From an uncultured Collinsella sp. (GTDB taxonomy: Bacteria; Actinomycetota; Coriobacteriia; Coriobacteriales; Coriobacteriaceae): a stretch of 64,000 bases of DNA. Made by a program: the position numbers and the translations under genes. Below the pieces are notes generated by a model. That model worked only from the letters and a program-made list of their open reading frames with translations, did not search any database and was not told where the DNA came from. Shown here piece after piece: positions 23,881 through 32,068 of this stretch (the stretch's first letter is position 1; the number at the start of each line of letters is the position of its first letter). The DNA is taken from contig CABUWV010000006.1 of NCBI GenBank assembly GCA_902495355.1, positions 62,001-126,000 on the forward strand, read 5' to 3'.

Positions 23881-24774
23881 ATGCCCGTGGACACCATGCG
23901 AGAGGAATCGGGCAACGAACCCGTCGCGGCATTTTCGATGTCGCATCCGGCGGTGCCGGCGCTCTACATGGTGCTGACGTTGGGGCTCACCATGTTCTCG
24001 ATGCAACCGGTGCTGATTGCGCTATCGCTTGCGGGCGGGTTGGCGTACGGGCTTGCGACGCGCGGTGTTGCGCGCACGTTGGGCGCGCTTCGCTGGCAGC
24101 TGCCGGTGATTTTGATCATTGCGGTGCTCAATCCGCTGTTTAGTGCATCGGGCTCGACGGAGCTGTTTCGTATTGGCATGCGTGCGGTGTATCTAGAGAG
24201 CATGGTTTACGGCCTGTGCATGGGCGGGCTGTTCGTGGCGAGCGTGCTGTGGTTTGAGGCCGCGGCGTCGATGCTCGAATACGACAAGGTACTTGCGCTT
24301 TTGGGCAACGCCGCGCCGGTGCTCGCGCTCATGATCTCGATGTGCATGCGGCTTATCCCGCAGTTTTTACGCCGCGGTCGTACGGTACTGGCGGTGCAGG
24401 ATGCGATTGATGTGCCGGGTCGCGCGCCGGCCGATCCCGTGCGTTCGCGCCTACGGGCATCGAGCGTGTTGATGGGCTGGGGCATGGAAGATTCGCTGGA
24501 GCGCGCGGACGCCATGCGCTCCCGTGGATGGGGCGCCGCGACACGTCGCACGACGTACGCGCGGTATCGGCTGGGTCGCGGCGATGTTGCCGCGCTGGTT
24601 GGGCTTGCGGTGTTTGGTGCCGCTGCGGTGGCGGTGGCATGGACCGCGACAACGCAGTATTCGTTTTACCCGCAACTATCGGTGCCGGCGCCGTGGCTGG
24701 GCTATGTCGTGTACGCTGCTTGGATGATGCTGCCCTGCGTGTTGCATGCGATCGATGAGAAGAGGTTCGGCTGA
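23881..24774 (+). CDS. ecfT: ECF transporter transmembrane component T
   Basis: 297 residues from ATG 23881, preceded by GAGGGG with 7-base spacing; TTG 23863 and ATG 23875 are alternatives. It is the CbiQ/EcfT scaffold that links S component and ATPases. Several hydrophobic helices (PALYMVLTLGLTMFSM, WQLPVILIIAVLNPLF, VLALMISMCMRLIPQF) are followed by the cytoplasmic coupling motif region VLMGWGMEDSLERADAMRSRGWG, matching the family A-R-G signatures. First gene of a tight T-A-S operon; its stop overlaps the ATPase start by 1 base. Confidence 0.9.
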   Translation: MPVDTMREESGNEPVAAFSMSHPAVPALYMVLTLGLTMFSMQPVLIALSLAGGLAYGLATRGVARTLGALRWQLPVILIIAVLNPLFSASGSTELFRIGMRAVYLESMVYGLCMGGLFVASVLWFEAAASMLEYDKVLALLGNAAPVLALMISMCMRLIPQFLRRGRTVLAVQDAIDVPGRAPADPVRSRLRASSVLMGWGMEDSLERADAMRSRGWGAATRRTTYARYRLGRGDVAALVGLAVFGAAAVAVAWTATTQYSFYPQLSVPAPWLGYVVYAAWMMLPCVLHAIDEKRFG

Positions 24775-26417
24775 TGGCTCGGTTGGATAGGGGACCGGTG
24801 TCGGGCGCGGCATACGGCCCGGATATGCCGGCGATTGAGGTGCGGAGCCTGAGCTTTGCCTACCCCGATGCGGATGCTGCGGTGCTCGAGGGACTCGACT
24901 GGTCTGTTCCCCAAGGTGCATTTGCGCTGCTTGTCGGCGGTACCGGATCGGGTAAGTCGACGTTGCTGTCGCTACTCAAGCCCGAGATCGCTCCGGCGGG
25001 CGAGCGCACTGGCGAACTGCTCGTGCTGGGCGAGAACGTCGCCGACATGGATGTGCGGGCATCGGCGGAGCGCGTGGGCTATGTGTTCCAGGATCCCGAG
25101 AACCAGATCGTGTGCGAAACCGTGTGGCACGAGATGGCGTTTGGCCTGGAAAACTTGGGGCTAGCGCGTGATGAGATGCGCCGTCGCGTAGCTGAGACCA
25201 GCTATTTCTTTGGGCTGGAAGATTGGCTTCACCGCGATACTGACACGCTTTCGGGCGGTCGCAAACAGTTGCTGTCGTTGGCGGCCGTTCTGACGCTGCG
25301 CCCGCGCGTGCTGCTGCTCGACGAGCCCACGTCTCAGCTTGATCCGGTTGCGGAGAAGAATTTCCTGCACGCGCTGTTTCGTGTGAATCGCGAGCTGGGC
25401 TGCACGGTTGTTGTGGCGACGCATCAGCCGCGCCCAATGCTCGAATACGCGACGTGTGCGTACCGGATTGAGGACGGTCGCGTGCGCGAGGTGGCGGATA
25501 TGGCTTCTTTGGGACGCCGAGAATCGCTGTTTTCCGATGACATGTTGGGGTGGGGTGCCATCCGATGTGCAAATAAAGGAGTATTCAGCAGGCGTGAGGA
25601 CAATTTGGGCTCTCTGGAGCCGCCCGGGGACGTATCGAGCGCGAAAAAAAGTTCGGAATTGGACAAATCGTCCGAATTTGTGGCGCAAACGTCGCTCGAG
25701 AACGGCTCGGAAGCCTTCTCGCGCACGGATGGAAGCAGAATACTCCAAAAAATGCACGGCGGGTCGGCTACCACCCTGTCGGAAGGCTGGTTTCGCTACG
25801 ATCGAGCGTCCGGCTGGGTGCTGCGCGGGCTCGATGCTTCGTTTTCGGCTGGCGCGGTGCATGCAATCGTGGGCGGCAACGGATGCGGTAAGTCGACGAT
25901 GCTCTCGGTGCTGGCGAAGACCGCCAAGCTGCAGCGCGGCCGCATGGTGCGCGAAGCGGCCTCGGCGGCGCTGCTGCCACAGAATCCCAAGGCATTGCTG
26001 GTTGCCGAGACGGTTCGCGATGAGCTGATGGAATGGGCCTCGACCTGCGGATACGACGAGGCCGCAGCACGGGAGCAGACAGCGCGCCTGGGTCTGGCGG
26101 GCTTGGAGGCGCGTCACCCGTACGATCTTTCGGGCGGTCAGTGCCAGCTGCTTGCGTTGGCAAAGCTGCTGTTGATTGGCCCCGAGCTGCTATTGCTCGA
26201 TGAGCCCACCAAGGGTTTGGACCTGGCCAGCCGCCGCATCATCGCCCGTGCCCTGCGTGACCATGCGAAGGCTGGCGGCACCGTCATCATGGCTACGCAC
26301 GATTTGGACTTTGCCGAGCAGGTAGCCGACGACGTCGCCATGATGTTTGACGGCGAGATTGCCTGCGTGGAGCCCCCGGCCGACTTCTTTGCCGACAACG
26401 TGTTCTATAGGGCGTGA
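24774..26417 (+). CDS. ecfA: ECF transporter ATPase, two nucleotide-binding domains fused (EcfA-EcfA')
   Basis: 547 residues. The first ATPase domain (about 17-250) has Walker A GGTGSGKST, signature LSGGRKQ, Walker B VLLLDEPTSQLDP and ATHQ as switch. A linker of about 65 residues (263-330) is Ser/Lys/Glu-rich. The second domain (about 332-547) has GGNGCGKST, signature LSGGQCQ, LLLLDEPTKGLD and ATHDLD. Most ECF systems use two separate ATPase genes; here one polypeptide supplies both. The linker DNA has a long imperfect dyad and lower GC than its flanks. The ATG overlaps the ecfT stop (TGATG). Confidence 0.92.
   Translation: MARLDRGPVSGAAYGPDMPAIEVRSLSFAYPDADAAVLEGLDWSVPQGAFALLVGGTGSGKSTLLSLLKPEIAPAGERTGELLVLGENVADMDVRASAERVGYVFQDPENQIVCETVWHEMAFGLENLGLARDEMRRRVAETSYFFGLEDWLHRDTDTLSGGRKQLLSLAAVLTLRPRVLLLDEPTSQLDPVAEKNFLHALFRVNRELGCTVVVATHQPRPMLEYATCAYRIEDGRVREVADMASLGRRESLFSDDMLGWGAIRCANKGVFSRREDNLGSLEPPGDVSSAKKSSELDKSSEFVAQTSLENGSEAFSRTDGSRILQKMHGGSATTLSEGWFRYDRASGWVLRGLDASFSAGAVHAIVGGNGCGKSTMLSVLAKTAKLQRGRMVREAASAALLPQNPKALLVAETVRDELMEWASTCGYDEAAAREQTARLGLAGLEARHPYDLSGGQCQLLALAKLLLIGPELLLLDEPTKGLDLASRRIIARALRDHAKAGGTVIMATHDLDFAEQVADDVAMMFDGEIACVEPPADFFADNVFYRA
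25569..25755. repeat. Dyad element inside the ecfA linker
   Basis: Imperfect terminal arms: GCAAATAAAGGAGTATTC from 25569 and its counterpart GAATACTCCAAAAAATGC ending at 25755. The matching part is GGAGTATTC with GC on each side. An inner dyad TTCGGA/TCCGAA lies at 25652-25676. The element is translated in frame and makes the interdomain linker. It looks like an intergenic-type dyad that became coding. Confidence 0.5.
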
Positions 26418-26421
26418 TGGG

Positions 26422-27135
26422 ATGACGGACTGTCGTTTCTCGCGTTTACTCACAAAACTGGAGATTCCGCTGTTGTTGGCGGTGCCGGCGGTGATGGCAA
26501 CGGCGTTGCTGGCGGGCGTTGAGCAGGCGGTGCTCGCCATGCTTGTCGTGGTGGCGCTGGTGCTTGCGCTGTTCTTTGCAGGCTACGAGGCGTCGCGACC
26601 GGGCCTGCGCCAGATTATGCCCACGCTGGTGCTGGCGGCGCTGGCGGCGGCGGGCCGCATCTTGTTCGGCCCCATTCCCGACTTTAAACCCGTGAGCGCC
26701 ATCGCCATCATCGCCGGGGCGACGCTCGGGCGTCGCAACGGCTTCATGGTCGGCGCGTTGGCAGCACTGACCAGCAATTTCTTTTTTGGGCAGGGCATGT
26801 GGACGCCATGGCAGATGTATGCCTGGGGCCTGGTTGGCTATGTTGGCGGTGCGCTGGCGCATGCCGGTGCGTTCGACCGTGCGGATGGAACCGTGCGCAT
26901 GCCGGCGCTGATGGCGTACGGCTTTGCTTCGGGTCTGCTGTACGGCGTGGTGATCAACGCGTACGACATTATCGGTTTTGTACAACCGCTCACGTGGGCG
27001 GGCGTCGTGGCGCGTCTTGCCACGGCAGTGCCGTTCGATATCACACACGGCCTCGCGACCTGCGTGTTCTTGGCCGCCCTCTACAAGCCTTGGTGTCGAC
27101 GGATCAACCGCGTTGTCGTGAAATACGGGCTGTAG
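26422..27135 (+). CDS. ECF transporter substrate-binding (S) component
   Basis: 237 residues, about six hydrophobic helices. The segment RILFGPIPDFKPVSAIAIIAGATLG, then FMVGALAALTSNFFFGQGMWTPWQMYAWGLVGYVGG, is a well-marked S-component pattern. The substrate is not fixed by the sequence; a cobalamin-like or other vitamin is a guess. Start ATG 26422, which lies 4 bases past the ATPase stop. It ends the T-A-S operon; a repeat cluster follows. Confidence 0.8.
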   Translation: MTDCRFSRLLTKLEIPLLLAVPAVMATALLAGVEQAVLAMLVVVALVLALFFAGYEASRPGLRQIMPTLVLAALAAAGRILFGPIPDFKPVSAIAIIAGATLGRRNGFMVGALAALTSNFFFGQGMWTPWQMYAWGLVGYVGGALAHAGAFDRADGTVRMPALMAYGFASGLLYGVVINAYDIIGFVQPLTWAGVVARLATAVPFDITHGLATCVFLAALYKPWCRRINRVVVKYGL

Positions 27136-27175
27136 GGCTGGTTGCGCCGGGGCGTGAATCAATACTTCCGAAGTA

Positions 27176-27341
27176 CCATTTCAAAACTATGCCGGTTTAC
27201 GGGGCTAGATTAGCGTAGGCCGACCATACCGGCTTTTTTCAAAATAGAGCAAGCCGTTTACCTGAGGTTTTATTATTTCGGAATTGCGTATGGTTGGGGG
27301 TTCGCGATTCAGCCCCGTAAACCGGCATAGTTTTGGAATGG
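27176..27341. repeat. Class A dyad, copy A1
   Basis: 31-base arms (27176-27206 and 27311-27341) with one mismatch. The outer part is CAAAACTATGCCGGTTTAC, the inner part GGGGCT. The interior has GCCGTTTACCTGAGGTTTT, the reverse complement of the AAAACCKCAGGTARAC core, and GTATGGTTGGGGG. Confidence 0.85.
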
Positions 27342-27369
27342 CCGGCTGATATGACGGGCATCGTGGCCC

Positions 27370-27425
27370 TCAGAGAGCCAAATCGATCCGTTTTCCTCCG
27401 TCTCCAGACGTCCCCGGGGAATCAG
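27370..27425 (-). repeat. Class C element, copy C1a (reverse orientation)
   Basis: Minus strand contains GACGGAGGAAAACGGATC, then GATTTGG, and ends in CTCTGAGGG. It is related to the other three class C copies. Confidence 0.65.
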
Positions 27426-27437
27426 TTGGCGGCGCTT

Positions 27438-27597
27438 GCCACGAAACTGGCCCATCTACTACGTTTAGCTTGATACCCCCGACCATGACCGCGTTTTATG
27501 AAAAACCGCAGGCTTTCTACCTGCGGTTTTCTTTTTGCGTTGTTCGCTGTGGTTGAGGGTAGTGGCTTAAACGTAGTAGATGGGTCAGTTCCGTGGC
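27438..27597. repeat. Class B dyad, copy B1
   Basis: 30-base arms (27438-27467 and 27568-27597), two mismatches, with CCCATCTACTACGTTTA. The inner hairpin at 27501-27530 is AAAACCGCAGG/CCTGCGGTTTT followed by TTTTT, so it could act as a terminator on the plus strand. Confidence 0.85.
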
Positions 27598-27611
27598 GGG
27601 AGGGCCGCGTG

Positions 27612-27665
27612 GGTTCCCTCGCGAGGTGAAAATGATCCCTTTTCCTCCGTCCCCAGGGGATCAAT
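27612..27665 (-). repeat. Class C element, copy C1b (reverse orientation)
   Basis: Minus strand: GGGGACGGAGGAAAAGGGAT, then CATTTT, ending in CCTCGCGAGGG. It ends just before exoA's stop. Confidence 0.7.
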
Positions 27666-27670
27666 TGGGG

Positions 27671-28489
27671 CTAGAGTTCTAGCGTGAGGGTGACGGGGCA
27701 GTGGTCGCTGCCAAAGATGTCGCCGCGGATGCCGGTGTCGCGTACGTTGTCGGCGATTGCGTCGCTCACCAGGAAATAATCGATGCGCCAGCCGGCGTTG
27801 TTCTTGCGAGCATTAAAGCGGTAGCTCCACCAGCTGTAGACGCCCTCGACGTCGGGGTTTGCCGCGCGCCAGGTATCGGTGAAGCCGGCGTTGAGCAGCT
27901 CGGTAAACTTGCCGCGTTCTTCGTCCGAAAAGCCCGCGTTGCCGCGGTTGGACTTGGGGTTCTTAAGGTCGATCTCCTCGTGCGCCACGTTAAAGTCGCC
28001 GCAAGTTACGACGGGCTTGCCGCTCTCGCGCTCAAGCGCGCTCAAAAAGCCGCGATAGGCATCGTCCCAGGCCATGCGCACATCGATGCGCGCGAGTTCG
28101 TTTTGCGCGTTGGGCGTGTAGACATCCACAAACCAAAACTTGTCGAACTCGAGCGCACAGACGCGGCCCTCGGTTGCGGCTTGGGCAACGAGCTCGGCGG
28201 CCTCGCCCTCGCCGGCGTAGGGTAACAGCGCGTCGGCGTGCAGCACGCGCAGCGGTTCCTGGCGGCTAAAGACCGCGGTGCCCGAATAGCCTTTGCGCTC
28301 GGCGTAGCTCCAGGTTTGGTGATAGCCGGGCAGGTCGATATCGACCTGGCCCTCCTGCAGCTTGGTCTCCTGCAGCGCCAGGATATTGACGTCGAGTTCT
28401 TGCGCAATCTGGATAAAGCTCGGGTCCTTTTTGAGCACGGCGCGCAGGCCGTTGACGTTCCACGAGGCGAAAGTGTAAGTCTGAGGCAT
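27671..28489 (-). CDS. exoA: Exodeoxyribonuclease III / AP endonuclease
   Basis: A DNA repair nuclease of the xth/exoA class that incises abasic sites. 272 residues. Motifs in order: SWNVNGLRAVL, LALQETKLQ with the metal-binding Glu, YSGTAVFSRQEP, CGDFNVAHEEIDLKNPKSN, YSWWSYRFNARKNNAGWRIDYFLVS and GSDHCPVTLTL with the catalytic Asp-His pair. Complete. It is transcribed convergently with the ECF operon. Confidence 0.95.
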   Translation of the reverse strand: MPQTYTFASWNVNGLRAVLKKDPSFIQIAQELDVNILALQETKLQEGQVDIDLPGYHQTWSYAERKGYSGTAVFSRQEPLRVLHADALLPYAGEGEAAELVAQAATEGRVCALEFDKFWFVDVYTPNAQNELARIDVRMAWDDAYRGFLSALERESGKPVVTCGDFNVAHEEIDLKNPKSNRGNAGFSDEERGKFTELLNAGFTDTWRAANPDVEGVYSWWSYRFNARKNNAGWRIDYFLVSDAIADNVRDTGIRGDIFGSDHCPVTLTLEL

Positions 28490-28624
28490 GGTGTCCTTTC
28501 GACGGGGTTGGCAGGCTTAAGATTAGCGCAACAGGGGCGGGGTGGGCTCCGTGCATGCTGACTTAAAGGCCGCATGCTGGGACGTCGCTCAACGCTGCCC
28601 GACTAACAAGGACGGAGGACTCAT

Positions 28625-29377
28625 ATGACGCAGGCAATATCGGACCCCAGGCAGGCCTCCGCCGCGCTGGCGGATCTGTTTGACACCCACAAGCGCGTGG
28701 TCTTCTTTGGCGGCGCTGGTGTTTCCACGGCAAGTGGCATCCCCGATTTCCGCAGCGTGGACGGCCTGTATCACCAGCAGTTTGCCTATCCGCCCGAGAC
28801 CATGCTGTCGCATAGCTTTTACGAGGCACATCCTGCGGAGTTCTTCGACTTTTACCGCACCAAGATGATCGCGCTTAACGCTAAGCCTAACCGCTGCCAC
28901 ACCAAGCTGGCCGAGCTGGAGCGCGCCGGCAAGCTCGACGCCGTGGTGACGCAAAATATCGACGGTCTGCACCAGGCGGCCGGCTCGCAGCGCGTGTTCG
29001 AGCTGCACGGATCGGTCCATCGCAACATTTGCCAGTCGTGCGGCGCGGTCTATAGCGCCGAGTGGATTTGCTCGCGCGAGCACGAGGACGCCGCGGGCGT
29101 GCCTGTGTGTCCTGCGTGCGGCGGGCGCATCAAGCCCGATGTGGTGCTCTACGAGGAGCCGCTCGATGAGCATGTGCTGACCGGTGCCGTTGCCGCCATC
29201 GCCGCGGCCGATGCCCTCATTGTGGGTGGGACCTCGCTCGTGGTGTATCCGGCGGCGGGCCTTACGCGTTACTTTACCGGCGATACGCTGGCCATATGCA
29301 ACCTTGCTCCCACCGATCAGGATGCAAATGCCGACCTGCTGATTTCTTGCGACATCGCGGCCGCGTTTGCGTTCTAG
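28625..29377 (+). CDS. cobB: NAD-dependent protein deacylase, sirtuin family
   Basis: 250 residues. NAD-binding motif FFGGAGVSTASGIPDFRS (about residue 29), catalytic-site motif VVTQNIDGLHQAAG with the Ser/Asn-Ile-Asp and FELHGSVHRNICQSCG with the catalytic His. The zinc site has CQSC and CPAC. The tail VGGTSLVVYPAAGL and CNLAPT is intact. Removes acetyl or other acyl groups from lysines, so it may tune central metabolism. AGGACGGAGGACTCAT precedes ATG. Confidence 0.95.
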   Translation: MTQAISDPRQASAALADLFDTHKRVVFFGGAGVSTASGIPDFRSVDGLYHQQFAYPPETMLSHSFYEAHPAEFFDFYRTKMIALNAKPNRCHTKLAELERAGKLDAVVTQNIDGLHQAAGSQRVFELHGSVHRNICQSCGAVYSAEWICSREHEDAAGVPVCPACGGRIKPDVVLYEEPLDEHVLTGAVAAIAAADALIVGGTSLVVYPAAGLTRYFTGDTLAICNLAPTDQDANADLLISCDIAAAFAF

Positions 29378-29391
29378 CCCGCGCGCGCGGA

Positions 29392-29397
29392 TACAAT
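29392..29397 (+). promoter_or_regulatory. Possible -10 box for folPK
   Basis: TACAAT 76 bases before the folPK start, with TTGCGT 19 bases upstream. A GC-rich hairpin (29423-29450) lies in the leader, and AGGAGG comes at 29461-29466. Confidence 0.4.
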
Positions 29398-29472
29398 AGA
29401 AAGACTGAGTGCAAAGCGACCCCGCCGCCAGCTCTCCAAGCTCGGCGGCGTGGGCATTTTAGGAGGATGTTC

Positions 29473-31221
29473 ATGGCGAACGACAGCAAGACATGGCGGT
29501 GCGGAAAGTACGAGCTCAGCTTTGACCGTCCGCGCATCATGGGCGTCCTCAACGTGACGCCCGATTCGTTTAGCGATGGCGGGGAGCACTTCGACCCCGA
29601 TGCCGCCATCGAGTACGGCCTGGCGATGCTCGACGCCGGCGCCGACATCATCGACGTGGGCGGTGAGTCCACGCGTCCCGGCTTTACCCCGGTCAACCCC
29701 GACGAGGAGGCTCGCCGCGTGCTGCCCGTGGTGCGCGCGCTGGCCAAGGAGGGCGCCATCGTCTCGATCGACACGCGTCATGTGGCGGTTGCCAAGGCGG
29801 CCGTGCGCTGCGGCGCCTCGATCGTCAACGACGTGACCGGCTTCACCGATCCCAAGATGGTTGAGTTCGTTAAGACGAGCACCTGCGGCGTCATCGTAAT
29901 GCACGCCGGCGAGGTCGCCGCACCCGCACGCACGCACGCGACGGTGCAGCTCGATACCTCGGCTGCGGCGTTTGTTGCCGAGAAGGCACGCGAAGCGGCT
30001 GCCGAGGCCGCGCGCGAGGCCGAGAAGCCGGCCCGTCGCCGTCTCGGCAAGCTGCTGGGTGAGCCCAAGGTTGAGGCCAAGCTTCCGGGCGGCGTGGTGC
30101 AGCCCTCGTTGCCGTTTGGCGAACCGGAGCCCACGTCCGAGCCCGCAACCGAGCTGGGGCAGGAGACGCCGGCCGCCGAGCAGGTTGCTGCCGCCGAGAC
30201 CGTCGCGCCCGCGCCCGAGGCCGCGCCCGCAGCCACCGAGGCCGCATCGGAGTCCAATGACCGCCTGGCCGCCATGATGCGCCGCAGTGCCCGCCGTGAG
30301 GAGGCCTATGTGCCCACCTCGCAGCTCCGCCGCTTTACCCTGCCCGATTCGGCGCCCATCATGCGCCGCGTCATGGGCTTTCTGTCCGACCAGGCCCGCA
30401 CGCTCATCCATGCCGGCGTGTCGCGCGACCGCATCTGCATCGATCCTGGCCCGGGCTTTGGTAAGTCGGCTAACGAGGACATCGTCATCCAGCGCGAGAC
30501 TGCCAAGATGGCGTCGCTGGGCTACCCGCTCATGTGCGCCGTGTCGCGCAAGCGTTTTGTGGGCGCTATCTCGGGCGTGACCGAGGCCGCCGAGCGCGAT
30601 GCCGCCACGTTTGGCGTGTGCCTGGGCGCCATCCAGGCCGGTGCCAACATCGTGCGCGTGCACGACGCCGCGGGTTTTGCGCAGTTCCTGAACGGTTACT
30701 GGGCGGTTGCCAAGCCGCAGCCGCGCCGCGCGTTTGTGGCCGTGGGCTCCAACCTGGGGCATCGCTGCGACAACATCCGCGCCGCACGCGAGATGATCGC
30801 CGAGATTCCACTCACCTGCGTGTCCAACTCCTCCAAGATTTACGAGAGCGAGCCGGCCTACGAGACGCGCCAGGACGCGTTTGCCAACGCCGTCATCGAG
30901 ATCAAGACCGAGCTGGCGCCGCTGGTGCTGCTCGATGAGCTCATGAAGATCGAGGCCGAGCTGGGGCGCGACCGCTCCAAGAAGGCCAAGGCCAACGGTC
31001 CGCGCACCATCGACCTGGACCTGCTGTGGATGGATGGCGAGACCCACGGCGGCAAAAAGCTGCGCCTGCCGCATCCTCTCATTGGCGAGCGCGACTTTGT
31101 GCTGGTGCCGCTCGAGGACCTGATGCACGACCCGGCGCGGTTCTTCCGCTACAACGGTGTCGAGGTCAAGGAGTCCGAGGACCGCGTGGGCCATATCGTG
31201 GGCGAATTGGGGCGTATGTAG
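29473..31221 (+). CDS. folPK: Fused dihydropteroate synthase – HPPK (FolP-FolK) with a large barrel insertion
   Basis: A bifunctional folate enzyme of 582 residues. Residues 1-147 and about 293-415 form the DHPS barrel: IMGVLNVTPDSFSDGG, DVGGESTRPG, SIDTRHVAVAKAA, IVNDVTGF, then CIDPGPGFGKS and CAVSRKRF. The HPPK domain begins at about 419 with RRAFVAVGSNLGHRCDN, and has RTIDLDLL and LPHPLIGERDFVLVPLEDL. Between HAGE and PIMRRV, where DHPS normally has a short loop, lie ~145 extra residues (148-292) rich in Ala, Glu and Pro, with no recognisable domain. ATG 29473 has AGGAGG at 29461; ATG 29467 is an alternative. folB and folE are not adjacent. Confidence 0.93.
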   Translation: MANDSKTWRCGKYELSFDRPRIMGVLNVTPDSFSDGGEHFDPDAAIEYGLAMLDAGADIIDVGGESTRPGFTPVNPDEEARRVLPVVRALAKEGAIVSIDTRHVAVAKAAVRCGASIVNDVTGFTDPKMVEFVKTSTCGVIVMHAGEVAAPARTHATVQLDTSAAAFVAEKAREAAAEAAREAEKPARRRLGKLLGEPKVEAKLPGGVVQPSLPFGEPEPTSEPATELGQETPAAEQVAAAETVAPAPEAAPAATEAASESNDRLAAMMRRSARREEAYVPTSQLRRFTLPDSAPIMRRVMGFLSDQARTLIHAGVSRDRICIDPGPGFGKSANEDIVIQRETAKMASLGYPLMCAVSRKRFVGAISGVTEAAERDAATFGVCLGAIQAGANIVRVHDAAGFAQFLNGYWAVAKPQPRRAFVAVGSNLGHRCDNIRAAREMIAEIPLTCVSNSSKIYESEPAYETRQDAFANAVIEIKTELAPLVLLDELMKIEAELGRDRSKKAKANGPRTIDLDLLWMDGETHGGKKLRLPHPLIGERDFVLVPLEDLMHDPARFFRYNGVEVKESEDRVGHIVGELGRM

Positions 31222-31923
31222 ATGATCGAGATGAATGCTGTTGTCGCCGGCACCGAGCTCGACGCGGCGCGCGACGCGGGCCGCGAGGGCGTGTCCGCGG
31301 GCTGGTGCGCGTGGAGCGCGGGCGATGCTTCGCTGACGTTTTCGCTGGTTGTGCGCCCCGATGTGAACATGCATGCCTTCCACGGCCTGCCGTTTGTGGC
31401 CGCGATGGGCATGATGGACGCGCTCGTGGGCACGGCATCGACGCCGGGGTTGGGCCTTGCCGGTAAGGTGGGTATCCAGTGGCCGAGCGACATTGTGTGC
31501 GGCGCGCCCGCATTTGAGACGTCGTTCGCGCGCGTTACCGTGAACGGCGGTGCCGGTGCCGCGGGCATGTTCGGTGCCGTGACGGTGGATATTGAGCTTT
31601 CGGCGTTGAGCGAGCTCGGTGTGGATGCGGCCGACGAAGCGCTGGTCGAGGAGTTGGCCGCCGCCGTGCTGACCCGTGTGGACACCTGGGCGGTTGTTGC
31701 CAACACGCCGCAGGGCGCTGCCGGTCCGCTGGCTCCCGTGCTGGGCGAGTACTTCGACATGGTGCCGCTGCTGGGCCGCCAAGTTGCGGCGGTGTCGCCC
31801 AACGGCTTGCCGCTTGCGGTCGGTGTGTTTGCGGGCCTGGACATCTGGGGTCGTGCGACCATCAAGACCGATGCCGGCGAGCAAGAGTTTCCGCCCGAGG
31901 CTGTACGAATTCGCGGACTGTAG
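31222..31923 (+). CDS. BirA-like (biotin–protein ligase / LplA fold) protein, probably degenerate
   Basis: 233 residues. The pattern GKVGIQWPSDIV corresponds to the BirA KVKWPNDL strand, and AGAAGMFGAVTVDIELS to the central strand. The C-terminal GRATIKTDAGEQEFPPEAVRIRGL fits the small C-terminal domain. The GRGRRGR biotinyl-5'-AMP loop is absent, replaced by REGVSAGWCAWSAGD, and the KLAGIL lysine strand reads APAFETSFARVTV. I therefore doubt biotin ligase activity. It starts directly after the folPK stop and may be cotranscribed. Confidence 0.5.
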   Translation: MIEMNAVVAGTELDAARDAGREGVSAGWCAWSAGDASLTFSLVVRPDVNMHAFHGLPFVAAMGMMDALVGTASTPGLGLAGKVGIQWPSDIVCGAPAFETSFARVTVNGGAGAAGMFGAVTVDIELSALSELGVDAADEALVEELAAAVLTRVDTWAVVANTPQGAAGPLAPVLGEYFDMVPLLGRQVAAVSPNGLPLAVGVFAGLDIWGRATIKTDAGEQEFPPEAVRIRGL

Positions 31924-31962
31924 CGCGAGGCGCCAGCGCTCAAAGACAACGATGACAACAAG

Positions 31963-31992
31963 ACCCTCCTCGGCCTGTGCCGGGGAGGGTTT
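31963..31992. terminator. Hairpin terminator between convergent genes
   Basis: ACCCTCCTCGGC (31963-31974) pairs with GCCGGGGAGGGT (31979-31990) with one G-T pair; a short TTT follows. Confidence 0.6.
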
Positions 31993-32068
31993 CGCCTATC
32001 TGGGGAATAGGCTTGGCGAGCATTTGCGGGGACTGTGGCATCGGGCGTGCTTGACTTAAGCCCCTGCT

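Larger units (their letters stand above)
27136..27670. other. 535-base repeat-filled gap between convergent genes
   Basis: No gene. It is almost wholly made of elements A1, C, B1 and C, listed separately. The gap sits between the 3' ends of the ECF S gene (+) and exoA (-). Confidence 0.8.

Noticed and set aside
29374..31884. An 836-codon open frame on the minus strand opposite folPK and the BirA-like gene
   Set aside because: It is a shadow of a high-GC coding region: its residues are an Ala/His/Arg/Gly/Leu mixture with no domain, and the plus-strand genes are unmistakable.
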